64,000 nt of DNA, taken from the NCBI GenBank assembly GCA_028023455.1, contig JAQFVV010012423.1, positions 3,517,753 to 3,581,752 on the forward strand, given 5' to 3'. Position 1 is the first letter of the stretch, and the number at the start of each line of letters is the position of its first letter. A program made the translations under genes and the position numbers. This document shows positions 1-12,782 of the stretch, piece by piece. The DNA is from Epiperipatus broadwayi (taxonomy: Eukaryota > Onychophora > Udeonychophora > Euonychophora > Peripatidae). Under the pieces are notes generated by a model, which saw only the letters and a list, made by a program, of their open reading frames with translations, ran no database searches and was not told the DNA's origin.

Positions 1-7
1 TAAGGGC

Positions 8-9
<2 letters not shown>

Positions 10-77
<68 letters not shown>
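10..77. repeat. (TA)n microsatellite
   Basis: An uninterrupted TA dinucleotide run lies directly upstream of the PLE remnant. It seems to have replaced or cut off the upstream (catalytic) part of that element's reverse transcriptase. Confidence 0.97.
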
Positions 78-78
<1 letters not shown>

Positions 79-975
79 AAATGTATGTTTTCACGGATGA
101 AAGCTGTTTATTTGGTAACATGGAGTAGAAAAACTAAATGACTTTGTTACTCATATTAATAATCTACATCCACAATTTAAATTTACTATGGAAATAGAAA
201 AAGATGAAAAACTTCTGTATATTCTTGTTTCTAAAACAAACAACAATAACTTATGATCCATTATATATAGGAAATCTACACATACTTGTAGATGCCTAAA
301 ATATCATCATATCATCATTCAACCCAAATTTTATTTGTAGCTAAATCACTTTTTCCAAGAAGCCTTTTAACTATCAAATACATTTGAATTAATAAAAAAA
401 ATCAAACATATATGTGAAAGCTAACTAATTAATGGTTACCATATCACCACTATAAACAAAGCAATGCGCAAAGCAAAAACACCACAAAAAAGGCAAAAAG
501 GAAAATAAATAAGTAATTATTATAGAATAAGCATTTCTTATATAATAGAAACCCCAGATAAAATTGGAAAGGTACTAAAATGCTATAACATAAAAACAAT
601 GTTGTCTACTGTGCAAAAGATTAATAATACTTTAATAAAATCTAAGAATGTAATTTTTCTAGAAACCCAAGGAGTCTATGAAATTCCATGTGCCATGTCC
701 ACAAGTATGTTAATAACAGAGAGAGGCAATCATTGTATAAATTCTAAAAGAGATAAACACATTAATGCAATTACAAAATTCTCAACATCTTCAGCTTGCT
801 CTCCATGTTTTAGTTACTGACCATTACATAGACTTCCCAAATACCAAAATTATATCCACATGCAGTAACCATGATCAAAGAGTAATTAGAGTAGCTATAA
901 AATATTTTAAAAACAAAAACTACATTAATAAATACGATGAAACAATAAAATCACTAACTATTTAGCAAAGTTTTT
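78..975 (+). pseudogene. Penelope-like element remnant (end of RT, linker, GIY-YIG endonuclease)
   Basis: This is a decayed Penelope-like retroelement on the + strand, read by eye across several frames. From about 119 one frame gives HGVEKLNDFVTHINNLHP, then KFTMEIEKDEKL and, after one stop, SIIYRKSTHTCRCLKYH. These match the end of the PLE reverse transcriptase (the HG..KL..F, LHP..KFT and YRK.THT blocks). At about 430-475 LINGYH...INKAMRKAK follows. At about 535-650 comes TPDKIGKVLKCYNIKTM and a linker. At about 675-700 GVYEIPC opens a GIY-YIG nuclease, continuing as ITERGNHCINSKRDKHINAI, where the usual YIGETG is damaged. At 765-965 a frame reads ALHVLVTDHYIDFPNTKII and then RVIRVAIKYFKNKN, the usual PLE C-terminus. 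The core RT with its catalytic aspartates is missing because a (TA)n tract begins upstream. Several frameshifts and stops make it non-functional. The family is known to encode an RT related to telomerase plus a GIY-YIG nuclease; the assignment to this family is a confident reading of motifs, not a database result. Confidence 0.88.
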
Positions 976-1479
976 TAATACAAATCAATACAGAATATAA
1001 TGTTAAATATAAATCAGCCTATTTACCAACTAAGTAATATAACAGCTATGTGTAACAATTATATATACTATATCTATGTAATTATTATTATATACATTTT
1101 TTTACTCAGTTGAGGATAAGTATTATATTATAGAAATGTTGGTAAAAAATCTATTTTATTATAATAAATGCTGTTAGTCCAAAAAATTATACTTTATATA
1201 TATATTATAATGATCGGGATGAATAAGGACTTACAATATCTACACTACGGGGCTCCACTAGGCATTTGAACCTAGAAAATTTATAAAGTAGGCAGATATG
1301 TAAATGTAAAAAAAAAATATTTTTTTTATTTTATATATTTTGATTGCGATCGTTAGCCCATTGTCACTAGCTCAGTGGAACACCAGAGATTTACATTTTA
1401 TATATCTTTATCTAAGAATATTTCAATATTAAAAAAATAATAGAAGCCACTGCCAGTAATAACACACAAACATTTGTTA

Positions 1480-1480
<1 letters not shown>
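976..1480. other. Non-coding AT-rich stretch
   Basis: No gene is visible. At about 1240-1285 there is a small G+C-richer patch, GGGGCTCCACTAGGC followed by TTGAACCTAG. On the reverse strand this contains GGTTCAAATGCC, loosely like a Pol III B box, but no A box or cloverleaf is evident. A weak inverted repeat pairs GATATGTAAATGTAAA (about 1294) with TTTACATTTTATATATC (about 1391). Confidence 0.55.

Positions 1481-1563
<83 letters not shown>
1481..1563. repeat. Compound (CA)n(TA)n microsatellite
   Basis: About 23 bases of CA repeats pass directly into TA repeats, interrupted once by TGTATATTATA. Confidence 0.95.
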
Positions 1564-3410
1564 ATTTAGCATTATTATTTTAGTATGTTTTACATTTTAA
1601 AATTTAACTTACATTTTTAATTTTGATTTTAGATTTTAATTTACATTTTATTTTTTATAAGTTCGCACAGATGGATTTATAAAAGTTTGTTTTATAATGT
1701 TGAGTACAGATCGGTTATATAGATTACATGGTTAAAATATTTCTAAATAAACATAAACAATCAAAATATAAAGTCAGTGATGGAATTGCAGAGGGAAATT
1801 TATAAGAAACCCAATGGCATTCATCATAAGATCCCGCATTGACACCAATAACTTAAAAGACATCCAAATAAATACATTTTAGATACTCACCATAAGGTAT
1901 CATTATTTACCGAATGTCTATATATTTTGATCAAATATGAAAACCAAAAACATAATTAACCGATAACAAATCCATGCAAGCATGTATACCCAACTTAAAT
2001 TTAATGCATTTAGAGTGTTGAATATGAATAGACTACATAGATTGCATTTGAAAATAAAATATTTATCTCTTATTTAACCTTAGGCCAAAAGTTTGCAGTT
2101 AAACCAACATCAATCCATCTGATATATCGATGTATTCAATGTCATACGAATACGACAGCACAAATATAGGTTAAGAGAAGAAATGGACTCTCACCCAGAT
2201 AGGAATACTACATCTATCTGATGAGAACAGCAATAAAAAACACTCCATAGGAAGGGACAGCATTCACCATCATATTATCCCTTCCATAGGCAAAATGGGA
2301 GTGTGTGGCCTACACTAGTGATTCTGCCCCTAGCGAACCTCGTACTACATCTACTAATTAAACCAATATATCTAATCCATTGACCCAATTCAACTACGAA
2401 ATGAATAACCTAAGATTACCCTCTCCTAATAAAACTTCACAAATCTATATAGCCATCTATATAGCCATTTACGCCTGACTTAAATTTAACATTTATAAAA
2501 TTTATGTTTAACGAAAAACAAAAATCATAAATAAAACTTACAAGAACAAAAAAAAATGAAAATGATTTTAAAAAAAAAGAAATACATCAAATAAAATTAC
2601 TGGTCAGATATGATTCTATTTCTATAAATTAAATACTGGGAAAGTTTATATTTAGAGTTCTTATTGTTTTCAAATTAATTAATGATTATTAGATTTCATA
2701 AAGTTCTTATGATTTTAACAAGTCTGTAGTTTCTAATTTCTTGCAGTTGCTTGCCATTTGGAATTCAGCATGAAATTCCCCAATGATCCTGTGGTCCTCA
2801 ATATAGAAAACAATGTTTCATTTCTTCTTTTTTAATATAACAACTGAAGAAATGAGAAGTATGTCTTTCAATCCCTTCACCTCCAACTCTCCGACTTAAC
2901 ACATCTCTGTGCTCCATTAAATTTTCTTCACTCCCTTTTTATAGTAGACTTTCATATCCAGTGGACATTACATCAGGATGATGGTGATGGTCTTTTCACT
3001 GAGGTCCGATTTCATGAGTGATTTCTTTTATTGGCCATTCTGATCCCATTGTTTTTCTCTCCTATCTGACCTTTGCTTATACATTTTAAATGCCCAATGC
3101 CTAGTTTACATTTAACTAATTAAAATAATCATTTCCATTTTTCAATAACATTAATTATTTGTTTTCCAAACCTAAAGATATATATTTATCCTTAAATCTT
3201 TTTTAAGTTTTTTGTTGAAGATTTAATTTTTCTATTTTTAATAAAGTTTTATTTTAATATTTTTTTTCATCTGTGTGATTTTATATATATACGAGTTTAA
3301 GATGATTTTTTAATTTTCAATTTTTAATTCTTAAAAAAGAAGTTTTATTTGCAAACTTTTATTTTTTCATGTTTAATAATAAAAAAAATAATGTAACGTC
3401 GTATGTGCCC

Positions 3411-3416
<6 letters not shown>
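1564..3416. other. Non-coding stretch with a G+C-richer island and hairpin
   Basis: No coding signal is visible. At about 2150-2360 base composition is clearly more balanced. That patch holds an imperfect hairpin, with CACTCCATAGGAAGGGA near 2240 facing TCCCTTCCATAGG near 2277. It could be an old repeat copy. The rest is AT-rich filler with poly-A and poly-T runs. Confidence 0.5.

Positions 3417-3506
<90 letters not shown>
3417..3506. repeat. (TA)n microsatellite
   Basis: A pure TA run of about 90 bases. Confidence 0.97.
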
Positions 3507-3508
<2 letters not shown>

Positions 3509-5931
3509 TTGGATTAATTATTTATATTAAAATATATATGTACTTACAATTTATTAGAAAACAAGATGTTAAATTCAAAGTCTTAATACCTCATGTGTCT
3601 CTTTCTCTGTAAGTTTCAAATAAAATTTTTAGGCAAAAAGTTCCCTTTGTACAAATTTTAATTGCAGTTGATCATCCCATTGTGGAAAAAGTGCACTTGA
3701 AACAATAAAAAACAGTGAATATATTAGGGATGTAAATTGTAAGTCAAAATGGGAAACTTCTCAATACTAGTTATCAAATATGTATGTGCCAAATAATAAA
3801 CAATATACAGAAACAATAATAGAACTATATAGAATTATGGATATAAAAAAAAACATTCATAAAAATTAATCTAACAAAACATAATATTTATGTAAAGGAA
3901 GTAAAAAGTGACATTAGTGCTATGGAAATATTATCCCATGGACAGTTCACAATTCTGAGGAAACAAATGGATTATAATAAAAAAAAAGAGGACCAACAGG
4001 TAAATGATCTGCAAACAGCTGAATAAGAAATTAATACTGAGATTAAGCAGGAGGTATAACAGCTTGCAGTTAAAATATCAGTCAGGTGAAAGCTAAAACG
4101 AAGGACTTAAAGAAATATATATATATATACAGTGTGAATGAATAGGAGGAGCCTGCCATAGAGACTGAGATAAAAAATATCAGAAATTTAATATATCCTG
4201 AGGCATAAGGAAAACAAGAAGGTACTAGTTTGCTTGTAGTGAAAATGTTGCTGGTAAAAGGATTTAGGGTAATGTGGAAGAGAGTTCTCTAGCACACCTT
4301 GAAAACTTGAAGAAGCTATTTTATTTTTACAGACATTTATTGAAAAAGAATGGATAACAGTAACTTGCAACCATATGCTTTGAGTTACAACATACTGGTG
4401 GCAATATATGATAACTAAATGACAAACTTTTAAAAAATATCAAGGGTGGATGTCTATTTATAAAACTAGTTTTTTTACAGTCAGGTAAAGAGGACATAAT
4501 TTATAATGTAATTATAAATTACCTTCATAAAAAGGCTTTATAATATAGTAGTCGAGAAGTGTCTGAGCATGTTAATAAAAGTCTGCCAGTTTAAAATAGC
4601 AAAAAAAAACAATAGATAAATCCAGGAGATTGGTTAACTTTTGTAATACTGAAAACCAAAATGGTACTTGTCATTAACCATCAAAATCTACAGTGTTGGA
4701 CCCAGATTATAGAAGGATAACAATTAGGATTGACATTTAACAGGATGATTTATAAATATATATGTATCATTACAAATAATGTTTTGTGTGTGTGTTGTAT
4801 ACTAATCAAGTAAAAAAAAATATTATTATTTCTTTTGGAATACAATACTATTATTAAGTAATATATAAATGTTGTGCTTCACATATATTATTTACAAATT
4901 CCTTAGGAATTTTAAATTAAATACATTTTTAGTGGACACAAATATATAAATACTTGTGTGCATGGATAAATATATTAGAAATCATTAATTTTAAATTGAT
5001 TTAAAGTAATTTAAAACAAAATATTTTGTTAATTAACATTTGTAAAATTGTATTGCAATTAGGTAAGTGGAAATAATCTTATTTTTATGCACGTAATTAA
5101 ATTCTTGATCATCAGACTGGATAAATGAGAGATTAATATTGTATGTTATTTAGTCAAAACATTATATTTTATTTTGCTATAATCCCTTTTCAATACAATT
5201 TTTTTGTAAAGTCTATAATTGGTCAATATGCAACAGACCACAGTAAATTTAAAACTAATCTATAACCATTGGATATATCTATAAAATTGAAACATAATGA
5301 AAACAGATAAGGCAGCTCTGTGAACTATAATTAGGCATTTCTCAAAAGATTGATAATTATTATGATTTGATTCTTTATTAGTATTTGTCCAATAATTCTG
5401 CTTTGATCATTGAAGTCACTTAAAAAAATATTATTGCAATTGGCTGTTATATTATGGAAGAGTAGAGAAACAGTCTCTGGTCTACTCTAAACAAGCCAGC
5501 CAGATGTGATCTTAAAACTATCATGAAGAGCTGGAAATAAGCTATAAAAAATGTAAAAGCATCCTATGGAGCATTGTTTCCAGATTATATATGAACTGCA
5601 TGCTGCCTAACTCCAATAGTATTTATAGCTTTGGGGAAAAGACCAGTTATCATTTGGTGAGAGAAAGCCCATTGAATAAAGTAGAAATATGTATTAATTA
5701 AGACTGTTGCACTCATCAAGCACGATATAATAAAAGCTTCAGAGAAGAATGACCCAACACAGGTATGTTTATTCTTACTGTTCCATGAAAAAATCTACAG
5801 GTATCTAATTCAAATCATAAACTATTAAAGACAAAAAGGGTAGCTTGTATGAACTTTAATTATACACTACTATGATTATATCTCACTAACATTAAATAAT
5901 TAATCTCCTATATATGTATATTTCATTTCCA

Positions 5932-5938
<7 letters not shown>
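3507..5938. other. Non-coding AT-rich stretch
   Basis: No open frame with a recognisable domain occurs on either strand. Composition becomes slightly more balanced at about 5440-5770, where I could not recognise a repeat family. Confidence 0.55.
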
Positions 5939-5972
<34 letters not shown>

Positions 5973-5983
5973 ATAACTCATAT

Positions 5984-6026
<43 letters not shown>

Positions 6027-6034
6027 ATGAGTTC
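5939..6034. repeat. Two (AT)n tracts inside an inverted repeat
   Basis: AT repeats at 5939-5970 and 5987-6021 flank and fill a hairpin. AACTCATATACAAT at about 5975 is matched in reverse complement by ATTGTTATGAGTT at about 6021. A cruciform with an AT stem is possible. Confidence 0.8.
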
Positions 6035-7743
6035 TTTTATATAAATATACATACATGTTTAGAGATCAGAATGGCAATGGATTGCCTAATTTTAATAGAC
6101 ATGTCACAGTTCAGATGGAATAAAATAAAAAGAAAATATTGATAATAAAACAGCTATCCTATAATAGATATCCCATGCCATTTGCTAACAAAATCTTTAA
6201 AATTATTTTAGTTAATTATTTCAAAAACAAAAATTAATAAATATTTTCACTAGCCTGCAATGTATTGACAGTTAGAGTAACAATTCAACCACTAACATAA
6301 ATATGTGAATTAATGGCCTCATGGTGTAATAAGGGGCTGAATAGACAGATTAAATAAATTAAGAAAGATTGTTCTTCATAGTTATAAATGTTTACAGTTT
6401 TAAGCAAAATACCATGACAGATTTGGGATAGAAAGGCATAGGAAAGAATATTTGTGTGTATTAAATTTTCTTGAGCAAATGTACTATTGTTTCCAGCTAA
6501 TTTGTATATATAAAGATTATATTGTCCAGAAATGATTTTGATGGAGATATTTTTGAAGCCATTTACACTTGGACATTTAGTTTGATTAATATTTATTCAG
6601 CAGACACACAGTCTTACCATACATCATATATATTCTTGATTGTTCATAAATAAATGTATTGCAAATGTTGTTTCTATTGCTTACATATTTTGTATTAGTG
6701 TTATCATTATTTACTAGGTAAACACCCATTCCTATTAGTTAGTTCAAAAGTTTCAGACACTACTTTCAGGTAGATGCATGATTTCTACCTAAGAATTTGG
6801 TCATATTTCTTTTATTGTTATTAAAAGAAACATTAAAGAATATTCAGATCACATGATATTTGGTTTCCCTAATTTGAGACACTTAGTAATAGTTTTCCAA
6901 GCAGTACAGCCTGAAATAATTTATATTAGACTTGTTTTTCTAATAGTATAGTTAATTTAAATGATTTTTAGTTTACCCTAAAGCTTGTACAAATAATAAA
7001 TCTTAAAATATGTTTACATATTAGTAGCTACATTTAGACTGTGCAGTGAGTATATATCTGCCCATAGATAATCAAGATGCATAGGACCATGTATTGACCA
7101 TGCATAATAAGGCAATGAATATATAGTTTGAGGAATTTTGTTAAAAACTAGTTAAGGCAGTTAAACAAATCATTTAAGTTTAAATACTCTGCCTATGATA
7201 TTAATTGTTCAACTCCAGATTAAAAAACAATAGACTGATATTTCCTAAGAATTTCTATTAATCATGTTATTATGTGTGGGGTGGTTGTGTGTATGCATAA
7301 ATAAATTGTAATGTCTCATTATTTCGTCATTTATTGTATTCAATAATGGTAATTAAAATACATGAATCAGTTACATCACTCAGGTTGAAATATAAAAAGA
7401 AAATTTTTTTGATTGTATGATATTAGTATGTGGAGCTGCATTGCAGATTATCCTAGGGAGATTTTCATGGTATACTGTGCATTTTTGACTATTACTGTAC
7501 CTGCCAAAACCCAGTTTGTTCATTTAACTAAATTTTCTTCATGTTACTCAATGATCCTTTGCATCATGATAAAAATAATAAAAATAATATTTAAAGATTT
7601 TTTATTAAATTTGATTAAGATTGATGCTTCTGATAATGATCAAAACATATATCGTTTATATAACAATTTTATAGTAGATATCTAGCTAATAGTTCTTAAT
7701 TACCATATATTAAACTCTATTATATGTTGTACTTAATTTTCCT
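6035..7743. other. Non-coding AT-rich stretch
   Basis: Nothing recognisable. The 90-codon frame at 7413-7685 is rich in Ile, Phe and Lys codons, as expected by chance in AT-rich DNA, and shows no motif. Confidence 0.55.
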
Positions 7744-7771
7744 CTATATATATATATACATATATATATAG

Positions 7772-7817
<46 letters not shown>
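7744..7817. repeat. Imperfect (TA)n microsatellite
   Basis: TA repeats with interruptions (ACATA, GATATAAATA), ending in a longer pure run. Confidence 0.93.
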
Positions 7818-7820
<3 letters not shown>

Positions 7821-8421
7821 ATTCATTTTGATAGATCACCTGTGGTAATATTATCTTAAACACCACCACCCCAATTTAACATATAAACCAGAACTTATCC
7901 ACCTCAGAACATGATAGTGTTAATGCATGCATTTGGAATAAGTCTTATGAGATAAGAATGGCATAAATCACTAAATTAATTTATATGACAAAATACTATA
8001 TTAAAAATAATATTAAATGGTACCTGTTTACAAATATTATTTTATATTGAACTACCAGCATAACTTGTGAATATATATTAAGTATATTAAAATGCAATTT
8101 AATAATTTACAAATTTAATTATGACGAATGACCATCCTCTATCTTTTTATTTTTAACACATAATCTTTTTTTCAACATACATGTATTTCCACTTTATACA
8201 TTATTTTATAAATAATATAATTATAATGAAACAAATAGTAATAGTTGAAAAGGGTATAGAAATTCTATTCACAATTATGGTAATTATAGAACTTTTTTTT
8301 TTTTACTATAATATAATAAAAAATAAAATATTTGATTACAATAAAATTATTTTCAAGTATTGAGTCCTCTTATTTTTTTTATGTTACCCCTTCTGAACTG
8401 TGGCATGATTTTTAAGCATGC
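7818..8421. other. Non-coding AT-rich stretch
   Basis: No gene or known element is visible. A 60-codon frame at 8181-8363 is a chance frame. Confidence 0.55.
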
Positions 8422-8463
8422 ATACACACAAACACACGTGCACACACAACACACACACACACG

Positions 8464-8494
<31 letters not shown>
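8422..8494. repeat. Compound (CA)n(TA)n microsatellite
   Basis: Interrupted CA repeats pass into a short TA run, the same order as at 1481-1563. Confidence 0.93.
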
Positions 8495-9034
8495 GTAAAA
8501 TAAATCATAACAATCTATACAAAATTTTCAGGGGTAATGAAACATATATTGAAACAATAAGATTTGTATTTGAATCTTAAGTTTCACCTATTTCTATTGT
8601 CTCTCACTCACCGCTCTATCCTACCCAAATTTAAACTTTTTGGTATCGAATTGTGTGTGTAGCAATATTAAAAATGTATAGATATATGTAGAATTCACCA
8701 TAAACATGCACACATTTTGATATCAAATTTAAGGCAATAAGTAAAGATAAATAATATAATTTAGATTTCTTCTTTTAGTTATATAAAAATATATAATTTT
8801 AACTATTTATTTTGAATTGTAAAATCCATTATTTATTGCTTTGTTTAAATTTCATTTAGTAATAATTTTAGAAATAGTTTGTATATTTAATTAAAAGTAA
8901 AAATAATCATTTGTTTCCTTTTGTATTTGAGTTTTTAAAAGCAATGATCAGTTGGTGAGAGATAATAGATTAATTAAAGAAAAATTCCCCAAAATGTAAT
9001 TATAAAATGTAAATGTAAAATGTAAATGTAAACA
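8495..9034. other. Non-coding AT-rich stretch with a short tandem duplication
   Basis: No gene is visible. A 13-base unit AAAATGTAAATGT occurs twice in tandem at about 9004-9029. Confidence 0.6.
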
Positions 9035-9560
9035 ATAGAAAGGCAGCTTTCTCTATAATTAAACTTAACAAAATGCATTGATTATCCTCAGGGAAGATTA
9101 AGTGGAATCCAAAAATTAACTATAACAAAAAGGTAAAAGATAAGATTTAAGAAAGGAGGCCATTTTAGACTTTCTAAAAACGTGCAGTTGAACTTTAGCT
9201 TTGCTCTCAAGCAGTTGAGAGTCTCCAAAGATATATATTGTTTTATGTGCCACAGCATGTGTGAGTAGAAAGTGCCAAAGACTATTCTCCCCAGAGATGG
9301 TCAATTGCCTGCCAAGAACCTACACCCATGTTCTCCATAAAATCAACCAAAGAAGATTTGCTGCCCCAAACAATTAAAAAACTGCTGCTGCTAGTCAAGT
9401 AACTAAATCACCTAAATACTGTAAAGAACTGCTAATGCTAGAATCATTTACAATTTGCTGCTGATCACTGAATTGGAAAACTTCTCATAAAACAGGTACC
9501 TGTATCCAAATTCTCTAGAGTACTCTACCAATATCCCGCTATAGCTCATTCATTCTTTAT
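9035..9560. other. Composition island of unknown origin
   Basis: This stretch is visibly richer in G and C than its surroundings. It contains AACTGCTGCTGCTAGTC at about 9379 and a related AACTGCTAATGCTAGAATC at about 9426, then TTTGCTGCTGATCACTG, so it looks internally repetitive. No frame shows a domain. It is most likely an old dispersed repeat or an untranslated exon. Confidence 0.4.
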
Positions 9561-9980
9561 ATAACTTATAAACTATAAACTGTAAAATTCTCATTTGTAA
9601 TACTATAAATTTAATAATTAATATGTAAACTTCTTTAATAATCTAGCCTGCCTAACTCTGTCTTTCTTGGGTACGTATTTCTAAAATCTACATTTTATTA
9701 TATAATTATTGCATGCTCATAATTTTCTAAGTATAAATCTATGATTGCTTGAAACAGTGGATTCATGTCAAATTTTCATTAATATTTACTCTCATAAATA
9801 ACTTAATATTTTCATATAAATTGACATGCATTCAATGCTTCATTTATTGTAAAGCAGGGGTCTACTGCTTAGAAAATGGCTGATGTATTAGTTGTAATAA
9901 TCACCCAGTTTACATATTGTTTATATTTTATTAAATTTTGATTAATAATTCCATAAAATTGCATTTCTTTGAGAGTCACA
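9561..9980. other. Non-coding AT-rich stretch
   Basis: Nothing recognisable is seen. Confidence 0.55.
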
Positions 9981-10420
9981 AACATTCATTATTAAATGTT
10001 GATGATGTAGGGCCGAGTTATAAAATATATTTAAATCTTAACAGAATCGTCTGTACATTATACAGGTGTTACATTTTAGAGATACAGGACCCATTACAAG
10101 CCTTGAATATTCCAGATTCTATAGGGTTGAAATTAACCCCAGTCATCTTACAAATGCGAACATAATAAATGCTCCCATAGGGCTTGACGACCATCATGCA
10201 GCCAGAAGGCAATCGTGGCATGAATCACTTGTCCATGTTTATGCTTATGTGACACTTTACCTCTTACAGGCCCATGGCACATGCCAGCCCATTGTTCTAA
10301 ACTCATTCACGGCTTTGCAGTTTCAATATACTGCCACTTCTGATCACCTTTCTAAATGTTCCATGTATTTTTTTATTAACTTTATTATTGTATTTATAAC
10401 TCAATCCCTGCATTAGTGAC
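9981..10420. other. Composition island with a 116-codon open frame, unrecognised
   Basis: Base composition is near balanced here, unlike the flanks. On the + strand a 116-codon frame runs 10066-10416 and overlaps a 75-codon frame at 9938-10165. The protein shows a His-rich patch (DDHHAARRQSWHESLVHVYA) and an aromatic, hydrophobic C-terminus, but no family I recognise. There is no convincing start context or splice structure. It could be part of an old repeat, an exon, or chance. Confidence 0.3.
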
Positions 10421-11266
<846 letters not shown>

Positions 11267-11334
11267 CACAATGATGGCATTTATATATTTTAAGTATTTA
11301 GTTGTCTATAAATTGAATATATTTAATTTTAAAG

Positions 11335-11338
<4 letters not shown>

Positions 11339-11430
<92 letters not shown>
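11339..11430. repeat. (TA)n microsatellite
   Basis: A second pure TA run only about 75 bases after the first. Confidence 0.97.
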
Positions 11431-11433
<3 letters not shown>

Positions 11434-12417
11434 TAAATATCTAATGTTAGTGAGATAAAGCCATAAGAATATATGATTAAAATTCAGATAAATTGCCCTT
11501 TTCATCATTAATAGTTCATGTTCTGTTTTCAGCTACATATAGACTTTTTGCAGGTGGTTCTTCTATGAAGCTTTTATTAATATGCTCTTGATGAATGCAA
11601 ATATCTTCATTAATATGTGTTTCTGTTTTATTCAATTGGCAACTTCTGATAATGTTTTTTTCTGTTGAATGATGTTTGGTCTTTCACCCAAAACTATAGA
11701 CACTTTTGAAATTAGACAGCATAGTGTTCACATATAATCAGGACACAATGTTCACTGAAATGATTTTACATTATTTTATGACTTTTTCTCAGTGCTTCAC
11801 CATTGTTTTAAGCTTGAACTCAGATGGCATGGCCAGGGGGGGGTCAGATGGGATGTTTCTCAACATTTCTATGATATACCAGCTGGTTGCAATAATATTT
11901 TTAGCAATGACATTGCTGATTGAGATAAAATGAGTGGTTAAATACTGAAAAAGATCAAAATATAATAATCATTAATCTTCTGAGAGACCCCTGTTTATAG
12001 TTTACTGAATTGCCTTATTTGTTTTCATTATGGTTTGATTTTATAGATCAGTTCTAAACTCCTCTGTTGTCTGTGGCATAGTGGCCAATTACAGACTTTA
12101 AAAAAAAATTAGCTTTGAAAAGGAATTATAGCAAAATAAAATATAATGTTTTAACTAAACAACATACAATATTAATCTCCAAATTATCCGGTCTGATTAT
12201 CTAAAATTTAATTACTTGCATAAAAATAGTGTCATTTCCATTCATTTAATTGTAATATAACTTTACAATTGACGATTAATAAAATATTTTGATTTTTAAT
12301 TTTTTTTTTTTTTTTTCAGAATTAATGAGACCTAATATATTTAGCCATACTCATGCTTACATTTCATCTAGTAAAAATGTGGAAAATCTTTAATTTACAA
12401 CTCCTAACAAATTTTTA
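11431..12417. other. Non-coding AT-rich stretch
   Basis: A 75-codon + strand frame at 11706-11933 shows no recognisable domain. A poly-T run lies at about 12301-12316. No other structure is visible. Confidence 0.5.
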
Positions 12418-12633
12418 AATTATATATATATATATATTGAAAGAATGGTGTAAATTATAAAATAACTATCGCTAATATTTATCTCATTTCTTTATTATAT
12501 GATTTATTTAATTTTATGTTTATTACAATTTTTTATATCTATACTGTATTTGATATATATATATATAATTTAATTAAAGGAAACATATATATATATATAT
12601 ATATATATATGATAAATATATATTGTATATATC

Positions 12634-12665
<32 letters not shown>

Positions 12666-12782
12666 TACAATAGGAATTTTTCATAATTGAAATTTAGCTA
12701 GATTATTTCATGGAAAAATCTTGTTTCAATGTTTCTATCTATAAGTCCATCTAAAACTTATATATATATATATATATATATT
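12418..12782. repeat. Cluster of short (TA)n tracts
   Basis: At least five separate TA runs (about 12420-12437, 12553-12567, 12584-12610, 12634-12661 and 12760-12781) are separated by short unique AT-rich spacers. Confidence 0.85.

Noticed and set aside
1230-1300. A further tRNA-derived SINE
   Set aside because: Only a loose B-box-like GGTTCAAATGCC on the minus strand; no A box at the right distance and none of the GTCAAG or TGACATATGA ends.
7413-7685. A 90-codon frame starting MYDISMWSCIADYPR
   Set aside because: Its second half is low-complexity Ile, Lys, Asn and Phe; no recognisable family.
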